A DNA stretch of 64,000 nt from the NCBI RefSeq assembly GCF_028745515.1, contig NZ_JAQZSG010000021.1, forward strand, positions 33,197-97,196, in the 5' to 3' direction. The stretch comes from Paenibacillus thermotolerans. Lineage in GTDB: Bacteria > Bacillota > Bacilli > Paenibacillales > YIM-B00363. Below, in pieces: positions 55,653-64,000 of the stretch; the stretch's first letter is position 1; the number at the start of each line of letters is the position of its first letter. The notes beneath the pieces were generated by a model. It ran no database searches. It was not told the DNA's origin and was given only the letters and a program-made list of their open reading frames with translations. The translations under genes were made by a program, and so were the position numbers.

Positions 55653-56627
55653 TTAATTCTCCTTCCCGAGCGGATCATAGCCGCCTGCACGGTAAATCGA
55701 CTCCGTCAATTGAACGACCTTGAGCGCGAATTCGCCGGGAACGAGCACCTCGTGCCGCCCTTGAATCGCATCGATAAAGCTTTTGTCCTGATTGGTCGTT
55801 TGCTTCGGAAGCTCGGGGTATTCCGCGGGCTCTCTCAAGCGGCGGATGCTGATTTTGCCGTTGTCGAAGAAGATGCCCCCCGTTTCGCCGCAAAATACGT
55901 ACGTCTCGTGCCAGCAAGGCGCATGTCCGACAATATTGACGCCGGCGACCGCCCCTTCGGCGAATCGGATCGAAGTGAACGAGTCGATTTCGACCGGCGT
56001 ATTTTGATTGTGCAGTGTCGATTGGACCTCTACCGGCGTTAAGCCGGTCGTCCACAGCAGCACGTCGATAATGTGGCTGCCGGAATCCATCAGCATGCCG
56101 CCGCCCGACAGCTTCGGATCTTGCCTCCAGAGCCCTTTCGTGCCTTGTGCCCACTCCTGGTACAATGAAGCGGTTACAGAAGTGAGCTTTCCGATGACTC
56201 CCGACTGGATCGCTTCTTTTATAAATAAAAATTCAGGCTGGAAATGGCGCTGATACGAAACTTGAAGCAGCTTGCCATTTCGTTTGGCGGTTTCGATCAG
56301 CTCCGCCGCTTCCGTCGACGAGCAAGTCATCGGCTTCTCGATCAGCACATGCCGGCCGCTGTTCAGCACATCCGTCGCTTGCCGGAAGTGGAGCGTATGC
56401 GGAGAGCAGATGACAACCGCGTCCATGTTTTCTTTTTCCAGCATATCTTGGTACTGCTCGTATTGAGCTACTCCGTCCAGCTGGAGATTTTCCACAAATT
56501 TTTGCCTGCTTGCTTCGCTGGTATCGCAGATCGCGACGATTTGCGCGTCCTCCAGCTCCAGCATCTGCCTTCCGTGCCAGTTCGAAATGCCGCCTGTTCC
56601 GATAAAACCGACTCTTACTTTTTCCAT
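55653..56627 (-). CDS. Gfo/Idh/MocA family oxidoreductase
   Basis: A 324-residue NAD(P)-dependent oxidoreductase. The Rossmann motif is VGFIGTGGISNWHG at about residues 6-19, and the EKPMTCS segment is the conserved cofactor/substrate strand. The C-terminal beta-sheet domain includes GGGMLMDSGSHIIDVLLW, which contains the conserved catalytic Asp/His region. It is the first gene of a two-gene operon with the TIM-barrel isomerase. The 159-base gap upstream is shared with the divergent ABC exporter genes. Confidence 0.93.
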   Translation of the reverse strand: MEKVRVGFIGTGGISNWHGRQMLELEDAQIVAICDTSEASRQKFVENLQLDGVAQYEQYQDMLEKENMDAVVICSPHTLHFRQATDVLNSGRHVLIEKPMTCSSTEAAELIETAKRNGKLLQVSYQRHFQPEFLFIKEAIQSGVIGKLTSVTASLYQEWAQGTKGLWRQDPKLSGGGMLMDSGSHIIDVLLWTTGLTPVEVQSTLHNQNTPVEIDSFTSIRFAEGAVAGVNIVGHAPCWHETYVFCGETGGIFFDNGKISIRRLREPAEYPELPKQTTNQDKSFIDAIQGRHEVLVPGEFALKVVQLTESIYRAGGYDPLGKEN

Positions 56628-56786
56628 TGTTAATCAGCCTCCCTCTACTCTCTAAGAGTGTATGTACCGTCTACTGACGATAGACAAGAACTTCTATCTG
56701 AAAAAGGAATTTCCTGCAATTGGCGTGACTTTCTTTTCGGATAGGAGTATCTTTGTTTTACGACAATATAACGGGGAGGAGAGCGA

Positions 56787-58541
56787 ATGGCTTTTTTCGG
56801 CAAATATATACGAAAATACTGGAAGCTGTTTTTCGTTGCGATTGTATTTTTGACGCTGGAAGCGGCCGCCGATTTGCTGCTTCCGACGATTCTCGCCAAC
56901 ATTATCGACGAAGGCGTCGCCGTAAAGCGGATGGATGTCGTGCTGCGCCTTGGCGGCGTTATGCTGCTCATTACGGCTGCGGGCGCGCTTGGGGCGTGCG
57001 TTCGAAATATTATTGCAAGCCGCGTGTCCCAGCAGTTCGGAGCGGAGCTGAGGTCCGACTTGTTCCGAAAAATTCAGAGCCTGTCCTTTCAAAACTTAGA
57101 TAAATTTGAAAGGGCTTCCTTAATCACTCGCTTGACGAACGATGTAAGCCAGGTTCAGAACTTTGTGAACGGAATGATGCGGATTTTCGCCAAGGCGCCG
57201 ATTCTTGCCGTCGGCAGCTTGATTATGGCGGTGCGGCTGAATTTGGGGTTGGCGTCGATCCTTGCGGTAGCCGTACCGATTGTGGCTGCGCTGATCGCAA
57301 TCAATCTGCACATCGGCTTTCCGCGCTTTATGAAGGTGCAGGAAGCGCTCGACCGCGTGAACCGGGTAATACGGGAATATTTGTCCGGCGTTCGGGTCGT
57401 GAAAGCGTTCAACCGGTTTGACTACGAAGTGGATAAATTCAATGGAACGAACAAAGCGTTTCAGAAACAGTCCATCCAAGTGATGCGCTTAATGTCCATC
57501 TTCAATCCCGCCATTATGTTAACGGTCAATTTCGGCATTATCGCGGTCATTTGGATCGGCGGGCTTTGGGTGAACGAAGGCAGGCTGCAGGTCGGCGTCA
57601 TCGTCGCGTTCATTAACTATATGACCCAAGTTTTGTTTTCGCTCATGATGATTTCCATGGTGTTCGTTATGTTCGTCAGAGCGAGAGCCTCGGCGTCGCG
57701 GATCGGCGAAGTGTTTGCGGAAAAGTTAAGCATGACATGGAACGAGGGCATTTTGCCGAAAGAAGATGAGGATGTAAAAGGATTAATCGAATTCGACAAC
57801 GTAACGTTCTCATACCAAGCCGGCGGGGGAACGCCGGTGTTGAAAAATATAAGCTTTACCTGCAAGAGCGGCACGACGGTAGGCATTATCGGTTCGACGG
57901 GCTCCGGAAAGACAAGCTTGGTATCGCTCATCCCGCGCTTTTACGATTGTGTTTCCGGCGCAGTGAAGGTGGCGGGGGTCGACGTGAAGACGACGGATCC
58001 TCAAAAGCTTCGCGAAAAAATCGCAATCGTTCCGCAAAAATCGATCCTGTTTTCCGGAAGTATTATCGATAATATTCGATGGGGCAAGGAGAACGCTTCC
58101 ATGGAGGAGATTGAGGAAGCTGCAAGATTGGCGGAGGCGCACGATTTCATCCGTTCGCTCCCGGAGGGCTACGATACGATCTTGGGGCAAAGAGGGGTAA
58201 ACCTTTCGGGAGGCCAGAAGCAGCGTATCTCGATCGCCAGAGCGCTCGTTCGCCAGCCGGATATTCTCATTCTGGACGATTGCACCAGCGCGGTCGACAT
58301 AGCGACGGAAGCGAGAATTAAGGAAGGTTTGAAACGGGCCGCGAAAAATCTTACTTGCGTCATGATCGCGCAGCGGATTACGTCCGTCATGGACGCCGAC
58401 AGCATCATCGTGCTTGATGAAGGGGAAATTGTCGGAACCGGCACGCATTCGGAGCTTCTTCAGCATTGCCAGGTATACAAAGAGATTTACGATTCGCAAG
58501 TAGGCAAGGAGGTGAGGGCAGGTGGCGGAGCAGCGTCCTAG
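56787..58541 (+). CDS. Heterodimeric ABC exporter subunit with degenerate catalytic site (BmrC-like)
   Basis: A 584-residue half-transporter with a six-helix membrane domain (about residues 1-315) and an NBD: Walker A GSTGSGKTSL, signature LSGGQKQRISIARAL, and Walker B ILILDDCTSAVD. The residue after the Walker B Asp is Asp instead of the catalytic Glu. That is the hallmark of the degenerate subunit of heterodimeric multidrug exporters such as B. subtilis BmrC. ATG 56787 has GGGGAGGAGAG upstream. It overlaps the partner gene by 20 bases. Confidence 0.95.
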   Translation: MAFFGKYIRKYWKLFFVAIVFLTLEAAADLLLPTILANIIDEGVAVKRMDVVLRLGGVMLLITAAGALGACVRNIIASRVSQQFGAELRSDLFRKIQSLSFQNLDKFERASLITRLTNDVSQVQNFVNGMMRIFAKAPILAVGSLIMAVRLNLGLASILAVAVPIVAALIAINLHIGFPRFMKVQEALDRVNRVIREYLSGVRVVKAFNRFDYEVDKFNGTNKAFQKQSIQVMRLMSIFNPAIMLTVNFGIIAVIWIGGLWVNEGRLQVGVIVAFINYMTQVLFSLMMISMVFVMFVRARASASRIGEVFAEKLSMTWNEGILPKEDEDVKGLIEFDNVTFSYQAGGGTPVLKNISFTCKSGTTVGIIGSTGSGKTSLVSLIPRFYDCVSGAVKVAGVDVKTTDPQKLREKIAIVPQKSILFSGSIIDNIRWGKENASMEEIEEAARLAEAHDFIRSLPEGYDTILGQRGVNLSGGQKQRISIARALVRQPDILILDDCTSAVDIATEARIKEGLKRAAKNLTCVMIAQRITSVMDADSIIVLDEGEIVGTGTHSELLQHCQVYKEIYDSQVGKEVRAGGGAAS

Positions 58542-60417
58542 AGAAGCTGGTGAACGGCCGGTTCAGCCGATGCGCGGTCCCGGACCTGGCCCCGGACCTG
58601 GCCCCGGACGTCCTGGGCCGGGCGGCGGTTTCGGCGGACATCACAGAGGCCCCGTGGTCAAGCCGAAAAATTTCAGAGCGACGATCAAGCGGCTGTGGCT
58701 GTTTTTGAGCGGGGAGAAAAAACGGCTTGCGTTCATCTTCTTCTTGATATTGTGCAGCTCGGCGCTTACGTTGGTCGGCCCTTATTTGATCGGTGTGGCG
58801 ATCGACGCCATGGCCGAAGGCAGCGGGGCGGTAAACTTCGGCTTGCTGCAATTGGCGGTGCTGGCGCTCGCGGCCGCCTACATTACCGACGCTTCGTTCT
58901 CCTTGACGCAAAGCTGGATGATGGCCGGCATTTCGCAGCGGATGGTCATGAGACTCCGCGGCGCGATGTTTCAAAAGCTTCAAACACTGCCCCTCGCATT
59001 TTTCGATTCGAGACCGACCGGCGAAGTGATGAGCCGCGTGTCCAACGACGTCGACAATGTGAGCAATACGGTGTCGCAAACGACGGTACAGCTCATGTCC
59101 GGCTCCATTGCAATCGCAGGCTCATTGGTGATGATGCTCGTGTTAAGCCCGATTCTTACGGCGGCGACGCTGATTACGGTCCCGCTCGTTTACTTTCTGG
59201 CGCGCACCGTGACGAAGCGAACGAAGCTGCTGTTTAAAGAGCAGCAGGCGCAGCTCGGGATGCTGAACGGCCACATCGAAGAGACGATCTCGGGCTTGGA
59301 AATGGTCAAAGCGTTCAATCAGGAGGAACAGTCGATTGAACAGTTTGAAGCGGTGAACGGAAAATTATACGAAGCGAGCTTAAAGGCGCAAATATGGTCG
59401 GGCTTCCTGATGCCGCTGCTTAGCGTCATTAATAACTTGGGCTTTGCGGCGGTGGCGATCGTCGGAGGGATTTTGGCCGTGAACGGCCACATTACGGTCG
59501 GTGTCATTGCGAGCTTTCTGAGCTATTCCCGCCAATTCGTCAGACCGTTGAACGAGCTTGCGAATATGTACAACATATTGCAATCGGGCGTGGCGGGCGC
59601 GGAACGCGCCTTCGAGGTGCTTGACGAGAAGGAAGAGCCGGACGACCCGCCGGGTGCCGTGGACCTTGTTCATCCGCGAGGCCATGTCGAGTTCCATGAC
59701 GTCAGCTTCGGCTACCGGCCGGATGCGCCGATTTTAAAGCACGTCAGCTTCGAAGCGGAGGAAGGAAGCAGCTCGGCGCTCGTCGGGCCGACGGGAGCGG
59801 GCAAGACGACGATCGTCAATTTATTGACGCGTTTTTACGACGTGACGGAAGGAACCATTACGATCGACGGACGGGATATTCGCGAATATACGCGCAGCAG
59901 CCTGCGCCAAACGTTCGGCATCGTCCTGCAGGACACGTATTTATTTTCGGGAACGATTCTCGAAAATATAAAGTACGGCAAGCCGGACGCTACCGACGAG
60001 GAAGTAAAGTCGGCGGCCAAGCTCGCGAACGCCGACGGCTTTATTCAGCGCCTTCCGCTGCGATATGAAACGCAGTTGTCCGAGAACGGGGGCAATCTAA
60101 GCCAAGGCGAGCGGCAGCTGCTTGCGATCGCCCGGGTCATTTTGGCGAAGCCGTCGATACTCATTCTCGACGAAGCGACGAGCAGCATCGACACCCGGAC
60201 GGAGCAGCACATCCAGAACGCGCTGCTTCAGCTCATGGAGGGCCGCACAAGCTTCATCATCGCACACCGGTTAAATACGATTCGCGGCGCGGATACGATT
60301 ATGGTTATCGATCGCGGCGAAATTGCCGAAATGGGCACGCATGACGAGCTGTTCGAGCGAGAAGGAGCGTACTACCGTATGTTCATTCACCAATTTAAAA
60401 ACTTGGAAACCGCATAA
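58522..60417 (+). CDS. Heterodimeric ABC exporter subunit with intact catalytic site (BmrD-like)
   Basis: A 631-residue partner of the preceding protein. Walker A is GPTGAGKTTI, the signature is LSQGERQLLAIARVI, and Walker B is ILILDEATSSID with the catalytic Glu kept. The two subunits thus supply one consensus and one degenerate ATP site. The N-terminal about 50 residues precede the membrane domain and are rich in Gly and Pro (PMRGPGPGPGPGPGRPGPGG). They are encoded by a direct repeat (GGACCTGGCCCC, twice). GTG 58522 is preceded by AGGAGG-like GGAGGTGAGG. Confidence 0.95.
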   Translation: MAEQRPREAGERPVQPMRGPGPGPGPGPGRPGPGGGFGGHHRGPVVKPKNFRATIKRLWLFLSGEKKRLAFIFFLILCSSALTLVGPYLIGVAIDAMAEGSGAVNFGLLQLAVLALAAAYITDASFSLTQSWMMAGISQRMVMRLRGAMFQKLQTLPLAFFDSRPTGEVMSRVSNDVDNVSNTVSQTTVQLMSGSIAIAGSLVMMLVLSPILTAATLITVPLVYFLARTVTKRTKLLFKEQQAQLGMLNGHIEETISGLEMVKAFNQEEQSIEQFEAVNGKLYEASLKAQIWSGFLMPLLSVINNLGFAAVAIVGGILAVNGHITVGVIASFLSYSRQFVRPLNELANMYNILQSGVAGAERAFEVLDEKEEPDDPPGAVDLVHPRGHVEFHDVSFGYRPDAPILKHVSFEAEEGSSSALVGPTGAGKTTIVNLLTRFYDVTEGTITIDGRDIREYTRSSLRQTFGIVLQDTYLFSGTILENIKYGKPDATDEEVKSAAKLANADGFIQRLPLRYETQLSENGGNLSQGERQLLAIARVILAKPSILILDEATSSIDTRTEQHIQNALLQLMEGRTSFIIAHRLNTIRGADTIMVIDRGEIAEMGTHDELFEREGAYYRMFIHQFKNLETA

Positions 60418-60451
60418 AGGGCGGCAAACATAATTATTTACGGGTTAGTCA

Positions 60452-60475
60452 AACCGGCGCGTCATTTCATTCGTT
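60452..60475 (+). promoter_or_regulatory. Candidate ECF-sigma promoter
   Basis: AACC (60452-60455), a 16-base spacer and CGTT (60472-60475) resemble an extracytoplasmic-function promoter. It lies about 56 bases before the stalk/cupredoxin gene, whose operon encodes a sigma factor. A GGTCT/AGACC hairpin (60487-60501) lies between it and the start. Confidence 0.35.
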
Positions 60476-60530
60476 ACCTTGAGTGAGGTCTGAAAGAGAC
60501 CATCTTTTCCACTTAAGGAGGAGTTAACGG

Positions 60531-61577
60531 ATGAAGACGCGCTTTATGTTTGTTCTTGTATTGTTGCTCGCGATCGGTACGGCATTGCCGGTATCCGCCC
60601 ATTCGGAGGCGGAAGCCGCAGTGAAGTCATCTCTTGCGCTTTATGTTGACGGGAAAAAAATCGACGCAGGCTTGCCGATGTACACGGTAAACAACTCGCT
60701 GACCGTTCCAATTCGGGTCGTTTCCGGCCGGCTCGGGGCGACTGTCGCATGGGATCAGCGTTCGCAAACGGTTACGTTGAAGAAGGACGGCAATACGATC
60801 GTTCTGCCCGTCGGCAGCCATACGGCGAAAGTGAACGGGGCGGACCTTGATCTTCCGGCTGCCGCCTATGTTAAAAACGGAACGACGTACGTGCCGATTC
60901 GATTCGTATCCGAGCTGTTCGGCTTGAATGTAAATTACGATCAAAAGCAAAAGACCGTGAAGCTCGCCAAACAGACGGAGCCTTCCGTTATGGTGGCAGG
61001 CGTTGCGGAAGGCGCCGTATACACGGCCGATAAAGTAACGGTGTCCGTCGTAGCCGTAAACCATGAGCTTGCCGATTTCCGCAAGGTTACCGAGCCGAAG
61101 AAGGGGCAAGGGCATATTCATATTTGGCTTGATCAAGACGTGTCCGACGCCAAAATCGCCACGAAGGTCGTCTCCGGCGATCCGGTAAGCTTTGACGTAA
61201 AGCCCGGAAAGCATACGCTGACGGTGCAGCTGGTCGGGAACGATCATAAGCCGGTGATGCCGGAGGTCAAGCGGGTCATACGCTTCGAGACGAAAGCAAG
61301 CGGAGGCGGGCAAGCAACGTCCGTAAAACCGGCCGTGCATGAAGTGACGATTTCGGATTACGCTTTTGCTCCCGAAACGCTGACGGTTAAAAAAGGCGAC
61401 ACCGTAAAGTTTACGAACCGGGACGACGTTAAGCATACCGCTACGTCGGACGGACATTTTGACAGCGGCTTGTTGGCCGATGGGGACTCCTTCGAGGTGA
61501 CGTTAAAGGAAGCGGGCGAGTATGACATTTACTGCAAGCCGCATCCGATGATGAAGATGAAAATCATTGTGGAATAA
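60531..61577 (+). CDS. Secreted stalk-domain/GHIH-domain/cupredoxin protein
   Basis: A 348-residue exported protein with three modules after a signal peptide (FVLVLLLAIGTALPVSAHS). The first is a copper-amine-oxidase-N-like stalk (about residues 35-145). The second is a GHIHIWLD domain like that of the lipoprotein at 29476 (about residues 150-245). The third is a plastocyanin-like copper domain from about residue 265. Its copper ligands are visible: His in VKHTATSDGHF, and Cys335, His338 and Met341 in YCKPHPMMK. It is probably a copper-binding electron-transfer or copper-sensing protein in the envelope. The ATG has AAGGAGGAG upstream. The sigma factor gene follows directly. Confidence 0.92.
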   Translation: MKTRFMFVLVLLLAIGTALPVSAHSEAEAAVKSSLALYVDGKKIDAGLPMYTVNNSLTVPIRVVSGRLGATVAWDQRSQTVTLKKDGNTIVLPVGSHTAKVNGADLDLPAAAYVKNGTTYVPIRFVSELFGLNVNYDQKQKTVKLAKQTEPSVMVAGVAEGAVYTADKVTVSVVAVNHELADFRKVTEPKKGQGHIHIWLDQDVSDAKIATKVVSGDPVSFDVKPGKHTLTVQLVGNDHKPVMPEVKRVIRFETKASGGGQATSVKPAVHEVTISDYAFAPETLTVKKGDTVKFTNRDDVKHTATSDGHFDSGLLADGDSFEVTLKEAGEYDIYCKPHPMMKMKIIVE

Positions 61578-61657
61578 ATATGAGCAATGGTATGATAGCG
61601 GCAGATTCTTTCATCCGAGACGGGCATCCGACTACGCATCAAACCAGAGGTGCCGTC

Positions 61658-62233
61658 ATGCAGCCGAAAAGCGATGCCGAACTCGTTGCGTTGATTTGCA
61701 ACAAATCGAAGCCCGCACTGGAAGAACTGTACGACCGATATGTACGCCTCGTCTATTCGTATGCCTATAAAGCGACAAACAGCGAGCAGGCGTCCAAAGA
61801 TATCGTGCAGCAAGTATTCGAACGTCTTTGGACCTCCGCCGCCCGTTACGATGCCGATAAAGGACAATTCGTAAACTGGCTGATCACGCTGACGAGACGG
61901 ATCGCAATCGATATGCTCCGCAAGCCGGAACGGCGCGAGGTGCCTACGCCGCTGAGCGAAGAGCATTTGCCTGACGACGAAGGCTTCGACGAGCTGCTGG
62001 CGAATCGGGAGGCGGTGCGCGAAGCGTTCGCGCGGCTTTCGGAGAAGCAGCGGCTGCTGCTCGAGCAAATGTATTGGAAGGGCCGCACGCTGAAGGAAAT
62101 TGCGGACGATTTCGGCGAGCCGATCGGTACTTTGAAGAGCAGGCTTCACGAGGCGCTGAAATCGATGCGCGCATTTCTGGACGATCGGGAAGGAGGGGGG
62201 CGCCATGCCGCAACACCGGCATCCGGCTTGTGA
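61658..62233 (+). CDS. Sigma-70 family (ECF-like) RNA polymerase sigma factor
   Basis: A 191-residue sigma factor with region 2 (YDRYVRLVYSYAYKATNSEQ and DIVQQVFERLWTSAARYD) and region 4 (LSEKQRLLLEQMYWKGRTLK and GEPIGTLKSRLHEALKSMR). It would direct RNA polymerase to a stress or envelope regulon. I chose ATG 61658 (AGAGGTG upstream). An open frame begins at 61580 without a good ribosome site. Its last 29 bases overlap the anti-sigma gene, so the pair is coupled. Confidence 0.9.
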   Translation: MQPKSDAELVALICNKSKPALEELYDRYVRLVYSYAYKATNSEQASKDIVQQVFERLWTSAARYDADKGQFVNWLITLTRRIAIDMLRKPERREVPTPLSEEHLPDDEGFDELLANREAVREAFARLSEKQRLLLEQMYWKGRTLKEIADDFGEPIGTLKSRLHEALKSMRAFLDDREGGGRHAATPASGL

Positions 62234-62921
62234 GCTGCTGATCGATGTCGTCAGCGGACAATGCACGCCGTCGCAGCGAGAGCAGTTTACGGCTCATCTG
62301 GACGCTTGCCCTTCCTGTTCCGATGAATATGCGGGCTTAAGGGACATATGGGATCATTTGTACTTGGCGCAAGAGGAGCTCGAACTCCCGGCTTCATTAA
62401 AAGGGGATGTACTGAGCTCTATATTCGAACCGGGGCGGACACGTTCTCAGTCAATAGCGAGGCGGCGTTATTCCAAACGGTTATTTTGGATTCCCGCCGC
62501 CGTCGTCCTCTTGTTGATTACGTCGATCAACGGTTATTTTTTCTACGAAACAAGACAAACCGCGCCTGCTGCGCTCAATGAACCGGCAAAGGTAATCGAG
62601 TTGTTCCGGTTGACCGCAAGCGGAACCGGCGTATCCTTTGACGGGTACGGTGTCGCTTGCATTGTCGAACGGAGCGGGAAGCGGGAGCTGATCGTTTACA
62701 GCTACGGGCTGCCTCGTACGGAAGGGGACCAGGCTTATCAGGTATGGCTTCTGCGTGACGGAATCCGTACCAATGCCGGGACGTTTCACGTTGAGGAAGA
62801 CGGATTCGGCGTCCTAACGTATCCGCTCGGGAAGTCGATCGGCTTCGACAGATTGGGAATAACGCTCGAGCCCGATGCGAACGGGAGCGAGCCGCGCGGC
62901 AAGAAGGTTTTGGGATCGTAG
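62205..62921 (+). CDS. Zinc-finger anti-sigma factor with RskA-like C-terminal domain
   Basis: A 238-residue membrane protein. The N-terminal zinc-binding anti-sigma motif HLDACPSC (His31, Cys35, Cys38) binds the cognate sigma factor in the cytoplasm. One membrane helix (LFWIPAAVVLLLITSINGYF) is near residues 87-106. The external part resembles the RskA sensor domain, with YQVWLLRDGIRTNAGTF. It holds the sigma factor of 61658 inactive until an envelope signal is received. ATG 62205 has GGAGGGGGG upstream. Confidence 0.9.
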   Translation: MPQHRHPACELLIDVVSGQCTPSQREQFTAHLDACPSCSDEYAGLRDIWDHLYLAQEELELPASLKGDVLSSIFEPGRTRSQSIARRRYSKRLFWIPAAVVLLLITSINGYFFYETRQTAPAALNEPAKVIELFRLTASGTGVSFDGYGVACIVERSGKRELIVYSYGLPRTEGDQAYQVWLLRDGIRTNAGTFHVEEDGFGVLTYPLGKSIGFDRLGITLEPDANGSEPRGKKVLGS

Positions 62922-62925
62922 TCAT

Positions 62926-62962
62926 AATGAAGGGAGCAGCCTTTGCGGCAGCTCCCTTCATT
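62926..62962 (+). terminator. Strong hairpin after the anti-sigma gene
   Basis: AATGAAGGGAGC pairs with GCTCCCTTCATT, 12 perfect bp, around an AGCC-rich loop. No T-run follows, so termination efficiency is uncertain. Confidence 0.75.
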
Positions 62963-63016
62963 AACGATATAGAGGTTAAGGAACTCCGTTCGAATACTAA
63001 CGGAAACGAACGGGTC

Positions 63017-64000
63017 AACCCCCTAAGTTTGGACACTTTCCACGTCCATTCTTCCGCATTCACATCAAAGCGCAATTTTTTTCGGATTGATCTTGCCTGA
63101 CATCACCATTTCTAAGTAAGTCTTAGGCGGCCAATCCTGAAGACTACCGTGAATTCGTACGTTGTTGTAATAACGGATAAATCGATCTACCTCTGCAAAT
63201 GCTTCTTCGTAATCTTCAAAGCAATTGCGGAGGTAGCACTCCCTCTCAAGAATGCTGTGGAATGATTCAATGTACGCGTTTTTGTTTGGCGAGTGATTCG
63301 GAATCCGTTCATGTTCCACACTCATCTGTTCACAGAAGGCGTGGAATGCCTTACTGACGAACTGTGGACCGTTATCCGTGCGAATAACAAGCTGTTGTGT
63401 TTGGGTATGTACTTTGCGCTTTAGGAGCGCTTTCTGTACTGTCCTCATGATATCATTTGTATTGCAGGATTTGCCTTTGTGGTACGCTACAATGTTTCGA
63501 TCAAATACATCAATAATGCTTGCTAGGTAGAAATGACGGCGTTTCCCAGCTACATAACCGTACTTAATGTCTAACTGCCACAATTGATTAGGGCCGGTCA
63601 CAACACGATTATTCGCAACCCGCTTAGGTACTGGATTCGTGATTTCACGTTGTGGATCGAGAATTCCGAGTTCTTTACAAAGGCGATAAACCTTCTTTTT
63701 GTTTATGATTAAGTTGTATGTTCGGCGCAGCAACACCGTCAGTTTTCGGTAGCCAAACGCTGCGTTGGGACCCTGGACCAAACGTCTCAGATACCCTTTA
63801 ATCCGGGCGTCCTTGACAATATTTCCACTCTTGTCTTTAGAGAAGCCAGGGATCGGTCGTCCTTTGCCAACGGGCTGTTGCCGCTCTGGGTGCTTCTTAT
63901 GGTAGTAATATGAGGAACGCGGTACTTCACAGATACGGCACACCGTCGAAACAGGATAGCCCTGAGCGATCCAATGTAAAGCTACTTGAAGTCGGGATAC
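63017..64000 (-). mobile_element. IS3-family insertion sequence (partial, cut by window edge)
   Basis: The inner gene is an IS3-type transposase. The left end of the element lies around 63017-63044, where AACCCCCTAAGTTTGGACAC is the likely terminal inverted repeat (IS3-family ends typically contain such a TTGGACA-like block). The other end and the target duplication are outside the window, so the family assignment rests on the transposase. Confidence 0.8.
63065..64000 (-). CDS. IS3-family transposase OrfB (5' end outside window)
   Basis: This frame is open from the window edge to the stop at 63065, about 311 residues. The DDE catalytic triad is visible: Asp in WQLDIKYGYV, Asp in VIRTDNGPQFVS and Glu in NAYIESFHSILERE. 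The N-terminal region holds an HTH-like stretch (YPVSTVCRICEVPRSSYYY). It catalyses cut-and-paste or copy-out-paste-in transposition of the element. OrfA, if present, would lie to the right of the window. Confidence 0.93.
   Translation of the reverse strand, partial: VSRLQVALHWIAQGYPVSTVCRICEVPRSSYYYHKKHPERQQPVGKGRPIPGFSKDKSGNIVKDARIKGYLRRLVQGPNAAFGYRKLTVLLRRTYNLIINKKKVYRLCKELGILDPQREITNPVPKRVANNRVVTGPNQLWQLDIKYGYVAGKRRHFYLASIIDVFDRNIVAYHKGKSCNTNDIMRTVQKALLKRKVHTQTQQLVIRTDNGPQFVSKAFHAFCEQMSVEHERIPNHSPNKNAYIESFHSILERECYLRNCFEDYEEAFAEVDRFIRYYNNVRIHGSLQDWPPKTYLEMVMSGKINPKKIAL

Overview
The window looks like a chromosomal segment of a member of the Paenibacillaceae (Paenibacillus/Cohnella-like Firmicutes). 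The reasons are AGGAGG-type ribosome-binding sites with frequent TTG and GTG starts, several Lpl-type sugar ABC transporters with YesM/YesN-type or AraC-type regulators, copper-amine-oxidase-like stalk domains, many Gfo/Idh/MocA oxidoreductases, CcpA (cre)-like operators, and rho-independent terminators with U-runs. No rRNA, tRNA, CRISPR array or prophage was seen. Genus-level placement is an inference.

Layout. 1-5.3 kb: a partial ABC exporter (minus), a PspC-type mini-protein, a short-chain dehydrogenase and a family GH2 beta-mannosidase. 5.4-11 kb: a small conserved protein, NADP-type glutamate dehydrogenase, DNA topoisomerase III, an aldehyde-dehydrogenase remnant, a mirrored four-hairpin repeat and a DinB-fold protein. 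11.2-15.4 kb: a secreted stalk-domain hydrolase, a frameshifted methyltransferase and a GGDEF-like/winged-helix regulator. 15.5-26.3 kb: a sugar-catabolic locus (epimerase, DapA-like aldolase/lyase, binding protein, two permeases, membrane AraC regulator, medium-chain dehydrogenase, FAD oxidoreductase). 26.3-29.9 kb (minus): lipoprotein, frameshifted histidine kinase and HD-GYP response regulator. 30-33.4 kb: ADP-ribosylglycohydrolase-like protein, GNAT acetyltransferase, a small membrane protein and a Lon-like membrane protein without its catalytic residues. 33.5-37.1 kb: sulfonate/nitrate-type ABC importer with cysteine synthase. 37.3-54 kb: arylamine N-acetyltransferase, then a second sugar island (Gfo/Idh oxidoreductase, YesMN two-component pair, ABC importer, ADP-ribosylglycohydrolase paralogue, GH4 glycosidase, esterase, TlpA-like protein), followed by pncB overlapping an AraC regulator, and a PhyH-type dioxygenase. 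54.2-56.6 kb: a second mirrored four-hairpin repeat and a TIM-barrel isomerase/Gfo-Idh pair. 56.8-60.4 kb: a heterodimeric BmrCD-like ABC exporter. 60.5-62.9 kb: a stalk/cupredoxin protein with a sigma/anti-sigma pair. 63.0 kb to the end: an IS3-family element cut by the window edge.

The biological theme is scavenging and oxidation of plant- or microbe-derived sugars. Two import loci pair a lipid-anchored binding protein and two permeases with intracellular glycosidases and NAD/FAD oxidoreductases. cre-like sites lie upstream of four or five transcription units and suggest shared carbon-catabolite control. The strongest undescribed signal is non-coding: two intergenic elements (10332-10514 and 54588-54772) have different sequences but the same geometry. 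Each has four 21-nt imperfect palindromes, two forward and two inverted, with repeat-start spacings of 50/62/50 and 51/62/51. Two genes (the methyltransferase and the sensor kinase) carry apparent frameshifts.
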